Notes: a model not told the origin generated them from the sequence alone. 64,000 nt of DNA from Sporosarcina sp. P32b (GCF_002743335.1 NZ_PDZB01000012.1:1-64000); one strand, 5' to 3'; numbered from the stretch's first letter, positions 1 through 8,467 are shown. Translations and numbers: made by a program.

Positions 1-445
1 CTGCTGTGGTAGGCGTAGCGAGGAGACAAAGACAGGCGAACTTCCTGTCTCTGGCTCCTCGCGAAAGCCATCCACCAGCGCCGAAGTGGGGACAATGGAC
101 TCGCCACTTACATAGGCAGCTAAACCACAACCTCCAGATTAAACACGAAACGAAAAATGCATGTGCAAGAACCACAACTTAATGCCGCTTATTACGCACT
201 CTAAACAGAAACGTAATCTGATAGCACTTCAACGAGTAACAACAACTACCCGAACTGCCCTACCCACAATCCAACGAAGGCGACTGCTGTGGTAGGCGTA
301 GCGAGGAGCCATCCACCAGCGCCAAAGTGGCGACAATGAACTCACCACTTACATTGCCAGCTAAACCACAACCTCCTGGATGAACAGGAAAAAGAAAAGC
401 ACCTGCAAGAACCACAACCCAACGCCGCTTCTTACTTACCACCTA
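1..445. repeat. degenerate direct repeat pair, gene-free
   Basis: A segment of about 205 bases from 1 recurs in degenerate form from 284 to about 445. The first 25 bases (1-25 and 284-308) are identical, and many shorter blocks match in the same order, for example CTAAACCACAACCTCC and GCAAGAACCACAAC. Copy 1 carries 42 extra bases (26-67) that complete a nested hairpin: GCGAGGAG at 18-25 pairs with CTCCTCGC at 55-62, and AGACAGG at 30-36 pairs with CCTGTCT at 44-50. No open reading frame here has a convincing ribosome binding site or a recognisable product. The array may continue to the left of the window. Confidence 0.6.
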
Positions 446-521
446 AATAAAATCCCTATTCCAACACAAAAAAAGCCGCTCAAGAAATCCATTATGATCT
501 CCTGAACAGCCATATTCGAAT

Positions 522-983
522 TTATTTATTCACCTTAAGTAAACCATCTATCAAACCAGCATGCATACCTTCATGCCATGTCAGAAGCTGAAGAACTTCT
601 TCGACAGTTTCCATCGTAAGGAACTTGCCAATAGAAATAGGCGTACTCAATCGATGCGCAAGCTGTTGTTCAGTCAGTTGCGAAATGCGCTTGCCTTGAT
701 CTTTCATCGCAGCAAATAACTCCTCTTCTGCTGGCGGAATGCTCGGCCAAGTAGATGGACTCGTACCCGGTGCAAAGAATTCTGCCCATTCCAACTTGTC
801 GACTGGGTAGTCATTCATTGCACGGTTAAGAAGATCTTCAGTCAAAGAATAAATATGTCCTACATTCCATCGGATGGTATTAGAAAAGCCTTCAGGTTGA
901 ACGTCCCACGCATGTTCATCTGCTCGTTTAATGAGGCCTAACGTATAACCTCTTGCCATTGAAAACTGTTGCAACGTACCCAT
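522..983 (-). CDS. DinB-like metal-binding protein
   Basis: This 153-residue protein looks like a DinB/YfiT-superfamily four-helix bundle. It has the expected spaced histidines: His43 in an N-V-G-H motif of helix 2, and His137 and His141 in H-E-G-M-H near the C-terminus, which in the family form a divalent-metal triad. Family members are often thiol-dependent enzymes or DNA-damage-inducible proteins, but the substrate cannot be told from sequence. The start is supported by GGGTGG five bases upstream of the ATG. It stands alone on the minus strand, separated from the upstream small gene by about 55 bases. Confidence 0.8.
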   Translation of the reverse strand: MGTLQQFSMARGYTLGLIKRADEHAWDVQPEGFSNTIRWNVGHIYSLTEDLLNRAMNDYPVDKLEWAEFFAPGTSPSTWPSIPPAEEELFAAMKDQGKRISQLTEQQLAHRLSTPISIGKFLTMETVEEVLQLLTWHEGMHAGLIDGLLKVNK

Positions 984-1038
984 TCATTCCACCCTTTCTT
1001 CTAATCTAAAAACAGCCTTGCACTTAGGCAGGCTGACT

Positions 1039-1401
1039 TTACGATGGATTTTCTTCTTGCTTTTTAATATTCTTATGCTCATTCCATTGGTCATGCGCTT
1101 CGTGGTTGTATTCACGATTATATTCTTCCTGATCACCATACGGGAACTTTTCACCGGGTGTTAGATCATGATAGTTTTGGCTGGGTGATTTATTTTGACT
1201 GTAAGCGGAGGGTTTATGTTCTCCTGTTTCATCTTGAGCATTTTCTCTAAATGCTACACTTGAATCAGAATCTGCAGGATCGGCGAGAGGTAGTTCATCT
1301 GGTACTACTACATCTTCTACCACACACTGTTCCTCATTAATTTCTTCTAATTTCGGAGTTAAATCTTTTTTGTTTGGATACTTCCCGTCAACGATTGTCA
1401 T
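1039..1401 (-). CDS. small acidic hydrophilic protein, unknown function
   Basis: I do not recognise this protein. It is about 120 residues, highly hydrophilic, rich in Glu, Asp, Asn and Gln, with no membrane segment or signal peptide. The C-terminal part is full of Tyr, His and Asn, and the protein is probably largely disordered. I chose the internal ATG (1399-1401) because it has GGGAGG nine bases upstream. A longer version starting at 1473 (24 extra residues) is possible and has a weaker AAGGA-type site. It may be transcribed with the DinB-like gene downstream. Confidence 0.55.
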   Translation of the reverse strand: MTIVDGKYPNKKDLTPKLEEINEEQCVVEDVVVPDELPLADPADSDSSVAFRENAQDETGEHKPSAYSQNKSPSQNYHDLTPGEKFPYGDQEEYNREYNHEAHDQWNEHKNIKKQEENPS

Positions 1402-1548
1402 ATAACCATTCCTCCCTTTCATGCAATCTAGAATCAATAGACCGCACTCTCTATACATACCCTTATTCGCCATAAACTAAACTAATTCCTTTTTTAAATA
1501 AAAAAAAGAGTAAGACAGGTATTTTATCCCATCCTACTCCGCGCCAAT

Positions 1549-3747
1549 TTACCCACCTACGACATCAATCGTCACTTTGAATAAATCCCCATCGACTTCC
1601 ACTTCCATTCGACCGCCATGTAGCTCGACAATAGACTGAGCAATAGCCAATCCTAAACCGGAACCTTCCGTCTGTCTGGATGCATCCCCTCGCTTAAAGC
1701 GTTCGAATAACTCATCCGTAGTGTCACCAAGTTCATATCGCGCAACGTTTTTCAACACGATACGCGCATTCGATCCCACTTGCTGAAGATTGACGTATAC
1801 TCTCGTACCTGGCAATGAATATTTCCACACATTGATCAGCAAATTATCGAGTACTCTCCACCATTTTTGTCCATCGACCAGCGCGTAGACTGGCTCTTCA
1901 GGTAAAGTAGTCCGAACATGCAAATCTTGTTCAACAAATTCTTCCGCATGTTCTGCCAACGCTTGTTGAATCAATTGATTTAAATCCACACGCTGCTTCA
2001 CCATTTCTAAATTGCCACTTGCCATTTTTGACACTTCGAATAAATCTTCAATGAGCGTTTTCAAGCGCTGTGATTTCTGATCTAAAATGCCCACGTATTT
2101 CGCACGTTCTTCTGCAGTTAACGACTCATCTTTCAATAAATCTGTATACGTAATAATGGAAGTGAGCGGCGTCCGTAAGTCATGGCTAACATTTGTGATC
2201 AACTCTGTTTTCAATCGCTCGCTTTTCGCTTGTTCATTGATTGACACACGAACACCTTCGCGAAGATTATTCAAATTCGTTGCATGTTTTGCAAGCTGTG
2301 ATTTCCCTTTCACGGGTATCGCCTGCGTCAGATGTCCCGCTGCCATATCGTTCGTTGCAGCCAATATACGATTCAAATAGGCTGTTTTTTTCACGTAAAT
2401 GAATAATGCAGGTAGCAAGACAAATAATATACAGAAAGCGTAAATCACGAGAAGCTCCGGTTGCATGAATCCACCCACCAAGCCTACACCGGCAAGGAAA
2501 AAGATCATGAGCAACAACGATAACTGTACACCGATTGTACGATTATTGAATGTGTCTCGAACATCTTGCGTAAATTGCATCGTAAAACTTTCACGCCAAT
2601 CCTTCATCAGCCGCCCAGGTTCGCGGTATAGCATAAATAAGTGAACAGCCTGAAACACCAACAGTGCGGTAAACAGTACACCAATCAGGAAGAAGCTGAC
2701 CGCCATATTACTGATAGTCCCCAAGTTTAGATACATAAACTGATTAAAGATATTGAATATAGTCGATTCGAAATAAAGAGTTAGAATAAATGCGGTTAGT
2801 AGCAAAAGAGCTACTTTCACATCTATTTTCCAGCGTGAATACGTAGCAGCAAATCTTGGCTGAAGCACCCATTCTTTCTGGAACTTTATAATTGTAAACA
2901 ATGCCGCGAGCGCTAGCACACCGAGAACCCACAATCCATAGATCATATACTTCCCACGGATGAATTGATCGTTTTCCTTAGCCATTGCCCCTGACACTGC
3001 AGCATCTGAGGGAATAATAACCGTACCTTCAAAATATTGTGGAGGATTGCTAATGCCCTCTACACCATCATCTGTGAACATCGATGGTTGTTCCATGGAA
3101 TAGTCATCGTACCCATTGTCATACACGGCCGAATTCGCCTTGAAATATCCTGTAGCATCTGTAAATTGTTGTTGGAAGAGGGACGTGACCTCGACATCTC
3201 CACGCGTAAATCGCTCACCTGTTTCAACATTCACGAGATCATAGGAAATGGGAATATTCATTTCTTGATTATTTTCTGTCTCCCTAATCTGACTAGCTAA
3301 AGCTTTTGCCTTTTCCGAGCGGATTTTGTCTTCTACATAACTATCGCTATCAAAATTCTTTTGGATTTCTTCTAGTTTCGTATTTCGCTCTTTAACTAAA
3401 GCCAATAGCAACGTTTCATTTTTCTCGCTTTTCGCATCCGCAATTCGTTCTGCATATTGTTGCTGGATATTATCAAGCTGTTCAGAAAGTGTACCGTATC
3501 GCTGTCGGTATTCTTCAATTTCATCAGGTGAAACCGTTAATTCCTTCTCTGCTTTTTTCAAGTCGATGGGATTGAGTACAGTAGAAGACAGATTATCGTA
3601 TACCTGTTCCATTCTATAGGTGAAATCTTCTTGGTCGGTAAACGATTTACCAACAAGCTGCGGTGCGTACTGAATGATGGACGGCAACGCAATCAATACA
3701 AGTGTCACGAGCGCGGACCAGATGACCAATTTTATATTTTTATTCAT
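1549..3747 (-). CDS. large membrane sensor histidine kinase
   Basis: This sensor kinase of about 732 residues is much longer than the usual 450-600. It has an N-terminal membrane segment (about 8-29), an extracytoplasmic region of about 230 residues with a long Glu/Lys/Gln-rich probable coiled coil (about 65-160), then a block of about five membrane segments (roughly 267-454). A HAMP-like linker (455-505), a HisKA domain with phospho-acceptor His near 523 (N-V-S-H-D-L-R-T-P), an N box (N-L-L-I-N-V-W-K-Y-S) and a GSGLGLAI G2 box follow. The N-box variant with Trp-Lys-Tyr is of the type seen in VanS-like kinases of Bacillales. The ATG at 3745-3747 overlaps the stop of the small membrane gene (TGATG); an in-frame GTG lies one codon upstream. 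Its partner is the OmpR-type regulator encoded just upstream. The signal is unknown. Confidence 0.88.
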   Translation of the reverse strand: MNKNIKLVIWSALVTLVLIALPSIIQYAPQLVGKSFTDQEDFTYRMEQVYDNLSSTVLNPIDLKKAEKELTVSPDEIEEYRQRYGTLSEQLDNIQQQYAERIADAKSEKNETLLLALVKERNTKLEEIQKNFDSDSYVEDKIRSEKAKALASQIRETENNQEMNIPISYDLVNVETGERFTRGDVEVTSLFQQQFTDATGYFKANSAVYDNGYDDYSMEQPSMFTDDGVEGISNPPQYFEGTVIIPSDAAVSGAMAKENDQFIRGKYMIYGLWVLGVLALAALFTIIKFQKEWVLQPRFAATYSRWKIDVKVALLLLTAFILTLYFESTIFNIFNQFMYLNLGTISNMAVSFFLIGVLFTALLVFQAVHLFMLYREPGRLMKDWRESFTMQFTQDVRDTFNNRTIGVQLSLLLMIFFLAGVGLVGGFMQPELLVIYAFCILFVLLPALFIYVKKTAYLNRILAATNDMAAGHLTQAIPVKGKSQLAKHATNLNNLREGVRVSINEQAKSERLKTELITNVSHDLRTPLTSIITYTDLLKDESLTAEERAKYVGILDQKSQRLKTLIEDLFEVSKMASGNLEMVKQRVDLNQLIQQALAEHAEEFVEQDLHVRTTLPEEPVYALVDGQKWWRVLDNLLINVWKYSLPGTRVYVNLQQVGSNARIVLKNVARYELGDTTDELFERFKRGDASRQTEGSGLGLAIAQSIVELHGGRMEVEVDGDLFKVTIDVVGG

Positions 3748-3926
3748 CACACGGTTCCTCCTCTAATAATTCGGCCAAAGTAATGGGTTGCCAAGTGTAA
3801 TCGTTCCCAGCCGTCTAGGAATAGATCAACCGCAAAAGAAGCGCAATACAGTAGACTTCCGAAAGCTAACGCAATAGCAATAAGTGACCCAACTAAGCCG
3901 TTTCTATTTTTCGATTTTATAGCCAA
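3747..3926 (-). CDS. small membrane protein between regulator and kinase
   Basis: This reading frame of 59 residues fills the gap between the response regulator and the histidine kinase. It would start at a TTG (3924-3926) inside the end of the regulator gene, with G-rich sequence just upstream, and its TGA stop overlaps the kinase ATG as TGATG, the usual arrangement for translational coupling. The product has a basic N-terminus, one strong hydrophobic segment (about residues 11-33, including L-I-A-I-A-L-A-F-G) and an Arg/His-containing tail. I infer a one-pass membrane protein that might modulate the kinase. The start codon is uncertain, and no family is recognised. Confidence 0.55.
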   Translation of the reverse strand: MAIKSKNRNGLVGSLIAIALAFGSLLYCASFAVDLFLDGWERLHLATHYFGRIIRGGTV

Positions 3927-4593
3927 CGCCCCACACCACTTTCACATACCGCGGATTTTTTGGATCCGCTTCGATTTTTTCTCGGATTTTTCGTATATGC
4001 ACCGCTACGATATTCTCCGCGTTATATGCTTGTTCATTCCACACGCGTTCATAAATTTCGTTGATTGAAAATACGCGTCCTGGATGTTTCATCAGTAGCT
4101 CTGTTATTTTAAATTCAATTGGAGTTAGCCGAACAGGCGTCCCTTCTACCGTCAGTTCTTTCTCTTCTTCATTTAAGACAAGACCATTTACTTCAATGAC
4201 TTTTTGCCCTTCATACGTCCCTAACTGCACATACCGGCGAAGCTGAGACTTCACACGAGCCATCAACTCAAGCGGATGGAATGGCTTCGTGACATAGTCG
4301 TCCGCCCCCACTGACAAGCCGTGGATTTTATCCGAATCTTCCACTTTCGCACTCAACATAATAATGGGGATATTTTGCACTTCCCGTATCTTGAATGTAG
4401 CCGTAATTCCATCCATATTTGGCATCATAATATCCAAAATCAATAAATGGATTTCATTCAACGAAAGCAACTCTAACGCTTCTTGACCATCTTTCGCCTT
4501 CAGTACACGATATCCTTCATTTTTCAAATAAATCTCAATTCCCTCGCGAATTTCTTTGTCGTCATCCGCTACAAGCACTGTAAACTCTGCCAT
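3904..4593 (-). CDS. OmpR/PhoB-family response regulator
   Basis: This response regulator of about 229 residues has an N-terminal receiver domain with the acidic pocket (D-D-D at 10-12), phospho-acceptor Asp54 in L-I-L-D-I-M-M-P, and the switch Lys in Y-V-T-K-P-F. The C-terminal winged-helix DNA-binding domain ends in the typical W-G-V-G-Y-K. I start it at the ATG 4591-4593, which has a GGGGTG site six bases upstream; an in-frame GTG at 4602 is the alternative. It is the first gene of a three-gene unit with the small membrane protein and the large sensor kinase. A 21-bp phased repeat array lies upstream of its promoter region. Confidence 0.92.
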   Translation of the reverse strand: MAEFTVLVADDDKEIREGIEIYLKNEGYRVLKAKDGQEALELLSLNEIHLLILDIMMPNMDGITATFKIREVQNIPIIMLSAKVEDSDKIHGLSVGADDYVTKPFHPLELMARVKSQLRRYVQLGTYEGQKVIEVNGLVLNEEEKELTVEGTPVRLTPIEFKITELLMKHPGRVFSINEIYERVWNEQAYNAENIVAVHIRKIREKIEADPKNPRYVKVVWGVGYKIEK

Positions 4594-4702
4594 GTACGTC
4601 ACCCCGTCTCACTAATAACTTCATTCTATCACCCCACTCTTAACAAAGACTGAGGATAAATATGAAGAAATTCTTAAGATGTTTTCGAATGAATTCTTTT
4701 GC

Positions 4703-4833
4703 GCTCATTAAACTGCCTTAACCGCTCTTAAAAATCCACAAGTGCTCATAGAACACGGCCAAGCGCTCTATCATGCCACACAAGTGCTCATAGAACACAT
4801 CCAGCCGCTCTATGCACCGTCAAAACCGCTCAT
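4703..4833. repeat. seven-unit 21-bp phased intergenic array (copy 1)
   Basis: On the minus strand the unit reads roughly ATRGAGCGSYT followed by about ten variable bases. On the plus strand the invariant GCTC cores start at 4703, 4724, 4744, 4765, 4786, 4807 and 4828, giving spacings of 21, 20, 21, 21, 21 and 21. The array fills the space between the divergently transcribed response regulator and the small gene at 4890. It encodes no supported protein. The same unit with the same number of copies recurs at 46771-46900. Confidence 0.8.
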
Positions 4834-4889
4834 AACTGATGTATAATCCTCAATAAGAATGCCACACTCATATAATGGAGGTGGCGAAT

Positions 4890-5069
4890 ATGCCTAATAA
4901 GAAGAACAAGAAGAAAAATGAGCAGATGCGCGAGGAGTATGGCGCAGGTTATGATCTGAGTCCTGATGATTTTGATGTAATTGGACAGAATGATGCGGCT
5001 AAAAAGAATAAAACGAATTCAAAGAAGAATAAGCAGACGGAAGGTAATCAACCATTTAATCCTTCATGA
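4890..5069 (+). CDS. small Lys/Asn-rich hydrophilic protein
   Basis: This small protein of about 59 residues is very rich in Lys and Asn, with a central acidic stretch containing Y-D-L-S-P-D-D-F-D. I choose the second ATG (4890-4892) because GGAGGTG lies seven bases upstream; the ATG at 4875 overlaps this site. The composition resembles minor small acid-soluble spore proteins of Bacillales, but I cannot assign it to a named Ssp family. It is monocistronic, followed by a bidirectional terminator at 5129-5160. Confidence 0.6.
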   Translation: MPNKKNKKKNEQMREEYGAGYDLSPDDFDVIGQNDAAKKNKTNSKKNKQTEGNQPFNPS

Positions 5070-5128
5070 TTTTTGAAGGAAAACGCATAGTTATCGAATA
5101 CAATCATTCTTTTTCATTCATCACACAC

Positions 5129-5160
5129 AAAAAGAGCAGCCAATTTTGGCTACTCTTTTT
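5129..5160. terminator. bidirectional terminator
   Basis: The stem AAAAAGAG-c-AGCCAA pairs with TTGGCT-a-CTCTTTTT, with A-runs and T-runs on both sides. It lies between the convergent small gene at 4890 and the EcfS gene at 5181, so it probably serves both. Confidence 0.85.
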
Positions 5161-5180
5161 ATGTGTATTATGTATTCTAG

Positions 5181-5879
5181 TTATCCGGGTTGCTCATACA
5201 GCAATCCATACTTCCGCTGAATACGTTGTAAGATCTTCATCCAACTAGCTCCAAATATGACAATGAAAAATACATTGGATAAGGCATGTGCCAGGTCAAA
5301 GTAGATACTCGATGCAAAAATCCCGGCAACGTATTTCCAAGACAACGCTTCGATATTTCCTACGATTACCCATGTATTCATGAACCAGCCGAATATATAG
5401 CCCCAGACGAAACCAAATGTACATTTTCCCCACAGCGTCCTCATAAATGCTGTATTCCGAAATAGTCCCGCAGTCATTCCCATCATTCCCCACGCATACA
5501 TTTGCCAAGGTGTCCAAGGTCCTTGACCGAGGAAGAAGTTCGAGACAATCGCCGCGACCGCTCCAACGATGAAGCCCGACTCCGCACCAAATACTAACCC
5601 CGCCATAATGATGATGAACGAAGTCGGCTGAATGCTGGGTAGTCCAGCGAATGGAACACGTCCAACTGCCGCAATCGCTGCAAGCATCGCTAGCAAGACG
5701 ACCTCTCTTCCCCCTACATCCCGCCACTCAAAACGGGCGAAAAACGGAATCATAATGGCCGCGATCATGATCAAGCTAAGTAACAAATACGCTCTATAAT
5801 GAAAGAACACGATTGAAACGACAAGCAAAGATAATAATACAAATGAAACAATTACTAAATACTTTCGCGAACGGCCCAT
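5181..5879 (-). CDS. ECF transporter substrate-binding (S) component, cobalamin-type by context
   Basis: This 232-residue, strongly hydrophobic protein has about six membrane segments and the pattern of ECF S-components: short loops, a G-R-V-P-F region, P-x-x-F-I-I-I-M-A-G in the middle, and G-P-W-T-P-W-Q-M-Y-A-W-G. It is the last gene of an operon with ecfT and a fused double ecfA. A cobalamin riboswitch and two intrinsic-factor-like secreted proteins at the head of the operon point to a corrinoid as substrate. Its start overlaps the end of the ATPase gene by 25 bases, with GAGGAGG upstream. It resembles the S proteins called cobalamin-related (CblS type) in ECF surveys; that label is an inference. 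Confidence 0.85.
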   Translation of the reverse strand: MGRSRKYLVIVSFVLLSLLVVSIVFFHYRAYLLLSLIMIAAIMIPFFARFEWRDVGGREVVLLAMLAAIAAVGRVPFAGLPSIQPTSFIIIMAGLVFGAESGFIVGAVAAIVSNFFLGQGPWTPWQMYAWGMMGMTAGLFRNTAFMRTLWGKCTFGFVWGYIFGWFMNTWVIVGNIEALSWKYVAGIFASSIYFDLAHALSNVFFIVIFGASWMKILQRIQRKYGLLYEQPG

Positions 5880-7525
5880 GTCGCCACAGCCTCCTCATAC
5901 GTCAAAACTTCAGGCTGTTTCGTTTCCCGCGTCGCACGATTAATCGCCGTCGTGTAGAAATAATTGCCTTTGAATAATTCATCCGGTGTACCGTCCGCCG
6001 CAATTTCTCCGTCAAACATCATCGCACACCGTTGTGCATAACTCGCCGCAAAGCCAATGTCATGCGTCACCATGAAAATCGTCAGTCCGTCTTGCTGCAA
6101 ACTATACAATAACTCACCTAAATGCTTCTTGGAAACAGGATCCATTCCCTTCGTCGGTTCATCGATAAACAACATCTCGGGTTTACCTAACAAAATACAA
6201 GCAAGTGCCGCTTTCTGGACTTCTCCACCTGAGCAATCATACGGATGACGCGTACGTAAATGGGAAATGTCGAATGCTTCGAGTATATGATGCATCCGCT
6301 TAGTTAAATCAGGTAGTTTCAAACGTTCACCAATACTTTGCATTTCTTCTTCAATCGTTTGCTGGACAAAATACGTTCGCGGATTTTGTGGCAAATACGC
6401 AATTTTTCCAAGCCACTCAGAATCCTTCATTTTCTTCATATCCTGCCCATTCAAATAGACTTTGCCACGTTGCGGTTTTATACTGCCGAGACTTGCGCGT
6501 AAAGCAGTTGTCTTTCCACTGCCATTTCCTCCAACCATCGCAAAAAACTGACCTTTCGGGATGCGTAACGTAAAACTTTTCAAGACGAATGGTGCTTTCT
6601 TTTGATACTGAAAAAACACATCGTCCATCTCAAGTATCCATCGCTCTTTCGATTGATTTAATTGCGCCTCTACAGGCACTATTTCATGCTCGTCACGACC
6701 GATCCACTGTTTACATTCTTTCACCGTCAAAGGAATTGCCGAAACGATAGGCATCTCTTCGAATTCCATATAAAGCCGTGCGAATGCAGGTAAGTACGGA
6801 AAGAACTGTGTTGCGCAATCCGCATATAACGCTCCAATGACTTGACGACTGTCTCCCTCGTACCGAACTTCACCTGATTCCATCAGTACGACCCGGTCCG
6901 CCACCGCATATAATTCTTCCAAACGGTGTTCGACTAAAACAATCGTCATGCCCGTTTCTTTATTCAGACGCTCAAGCATCAGTATCAACTCTTTTGCTGC
7001 TACCGGATCAAGTTGTGATGTTGGTTCATCGAGCAATAGCACACGCGGCTTCATAAGGAGTACCGACAGTAGATTCAATAATTGCTTTTGACCACCCGAC
7101 AACTCAGAAGGCTTTGCGCTCAGCAAGTCTTCCACTCCGAAAAAATGCACCATTTCCGCTACCCGCTTACGCATTTCAAATGTAGAGTACCCTAAGTTCT
7201 CTAGCCCGAAAACAATCTCTTGCATCACTTCATCCATGACGATTTGATTGTCTGGATCCTGGAACACATAGCCGACTTGCTCGACCATCTGCCGCTCTCC
7301 CCACTCATGGATCAACTTATTTTTATAGAGAATTTCCCCTTCAAGTTTTCCTGTCGGCGTCAATTCCCTCTTCAATAACTTCAACAAAGTCGTCTTACCA
7401 CTACCGCTTGCGCCTCCAATAACAAGGAACTCGCCTTCATTGACGGAAAGTGAAATGTCCTTTAGCACATGCTGATCTGTGTTTGGAAAAGAAAACGAGA
7501 CGTGATTCAAATTGAATAATTCCAT
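5855..7525 (-). CDS. fused double ECF ATPase (EcfA-EcfA')
   Basis: This 556-residue protein is a fusion of two ABC ATPase domains. Domain 1 has Walker A at about 37-46 (G-G-A-S-G-S-G-K-T-T), the Q loop, an LSGGQ signature at 142 and Walker B L-L-L-D-E-P at 163. Domain 2 has Walker A at about 332-340 (G-G-N-G-S-G-K-T-T), a variant signature C-S-G-G-E at 431 and Walker B L-F-I-D-E-P at 452. The fusion replaces the separate EcfA1 and EcfA2. The ATG at 7523-7525 was chosen because homology begins there (M-E-L-F-N-L). It overlaps the end of ecfT by 19 bases. It powers the ECF complex with the adjacent T and S components. Confidence 0.92.
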   Translation of the reverse strand: MELFNLNHVSFSFPNTDQHVLKDISLSVNEGEFLVIGGASGSGKTTLLKLLKRELTPTGKLEGEILYKNKLIHEWGERQMVEQVGYVFQDPDNQIVMDEVMQEIVFGLENLGYSTFEMRKRVAEMVHFFGVEDLLSAKPSELSGGQKQLLNLLSVLLMKPRVLLLDEPTSQLDPVAAKELILMLERLNKETGMTIVLVEHRLEELYAVADRVVLMESGEVRYEGDSRQVIGALYADCATQFFPYLPAFARLYMEFEEMPIVSAIPLTVKECKQWIGRDEHEIVPVEAQLNQSKERWILEMDDVFFQYQKKAPFVLKSFTLRIPKGQFFAMVGGNGSGKTTALRASLGSIKPQRGKVYLNGQDMKKMKDSEWLGKIAYLPQNPRTYFVQQTIEEEMQSIGERLKLPDLTKRMHHILEAFDISHLRTRHPYDCSGGEVQKAALACILLGKPEMLFIDEPTKGMDPVSKKHLGELLYSLQQDGLTIFMVTHDIGFAASYAQRCAMMFDGEIAADGTPDELFKGNYFYTTAINRATRETKQPEVLTYEEAVATWAVRESI

Positions 7526-8385
7526 TTCAGTTGTTCTCTCCCTTCTACAAATACTGGAAACAGTGCGACGGCCATGCCACAAGCGAAGACGACCCAATCA
7601 AGCAATGATAGATGCAATGTACCAAGTTCCGGATAAATAATAATCTTTCCATAGCCCAACAATCCACCCGTGCCGCATATGACGAAAGCTACGAGTAAAT
7701 AACTCAACCAACGTTTATCAGACTTCGTCATGCGATATGGAATATACGGACATCTTGTACCGGATCCATATCCACGTGCTTTCATAGAATCTGCTGTCTC
7801 TACAGCTTCTTCCAATGACCACGATAGTAGAATTTGTAACATCGACATTCCGCTCTTCGCACGTTCACGCAATGTTCCTTGTGTCATCGTCATGCCCTTC
7901 AGACGCTGAACATCCTGAATTTCAGTCAATCGCCTTTTTAGCAATGGCACAAAACGGATGGACATCATAATTAGAAATGCAGTCCTCGGTAGAATTCTTG
8001 CAAAAATGTATAATAATTTATTCCCGTTTAAGACGATATTCAATGAAACGAATAATAGTAGAATCATCAACAACGACATTGCGGTCACGACACCATAGAG
8101 CATCACTTCTAGTGTCACTTGTTTTCCAAAGAGATCAAACCATACATGCGTCCCTCTTGAATTAATCAAGGGATTGACTACAATAATTAGCACAGTCATA
8201 GTCATCATCAACGGTGTCCACTGCTTCATCGCTTGTCCGCCGTCATGTGATAAATTGACCCCAATTAATGCCAGGCAACCGGCTAGTAAAAAGATCGGAT
8301 GATTGAAGAACATCGCAAAAAAACCAAGACAACTATAATAAAAGAACATCACGAAAGGGTGAATTGCCTGTATTCCATTGCCCAT
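7507..8385 (-). CDS. ECF transporter transmembrane component EcfT
   Basis: This 292-residue membrane protein has about six membrane segments and the cytoplasmic coupling motif of EcfT proteins, seen as A-R-G-Y-G-S-G, with a preceding E-A-V-E-T-A-D-S-M-K helix. It transmits ATP hydrolysis from the fused EcfA to the S component. The start ATG follows a GGAAGGGG site. Its gene overlaps ecfA and follows the SLH-anchored gene across a strong hairpin at 8433-8463. Confidence 0.92.
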   Translation of the reverse strand: MGNGIQAIHPFVMFFYYSCLGFFAMFFNHPIFLLAGCLALIGVNLSHDGGQAMKQWTPLMMTMTVLIIVVNPLINSRGTHVWFDLFGKQVTLEVMLYGVVTAMSLLMILLLFVSLNIVLNGNKLLYIFARILPRTAFLIMMSIRFVPLLKRRLTEIQDVQRLKGMTMTQGTLRERAKSGMSMLQILLSWSLEEAVETADSMKARGYGSGTRCPYIPYRMTKSDKRWLSYLLVAFVICGTGGLLGYGKIIIYPELGTLHLSLLDWVVFACGMAVALFPVFVEGREQLKWNYSI

Positions 8386-8432
8386 AACCCTTCCCCTTCC
8401 TACTCCCTCAACCTACTACACGTTAAAGACAG

Positions 8433-8463
8433 ACAATCTTGCACCACGCGGGTGCAAGATTGT
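8433..8463. other. 13-bp perfect hairpin inside the B12 operon
   Basis: ACAATCTTGCACC at 8433-8445 is perfectly complementary to GGTGCAAGATTGT at 8451-8463, around a 5-base loop. It lies between the stop of the SLH protein gene and the ecfT ribosome binding site. On the transcribed minus strand it is followed by CTGTCTTTAA rather than a clean U-run, so it may be a leaky terminator or a processing/stability hairpin that lowers expression of the transporter genes relative to the surface proteins. Confidence 0.7.
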
Positions 8464-8467
8464 GTGA

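Noticed and set aside
260-442. 60-codon minus-strand frame with a signal-peptide-like start
   Set aside because: It lies wholly inside the degenerate repeat and lacks a ribosome binding site, and the frame is not kept in the other copy.
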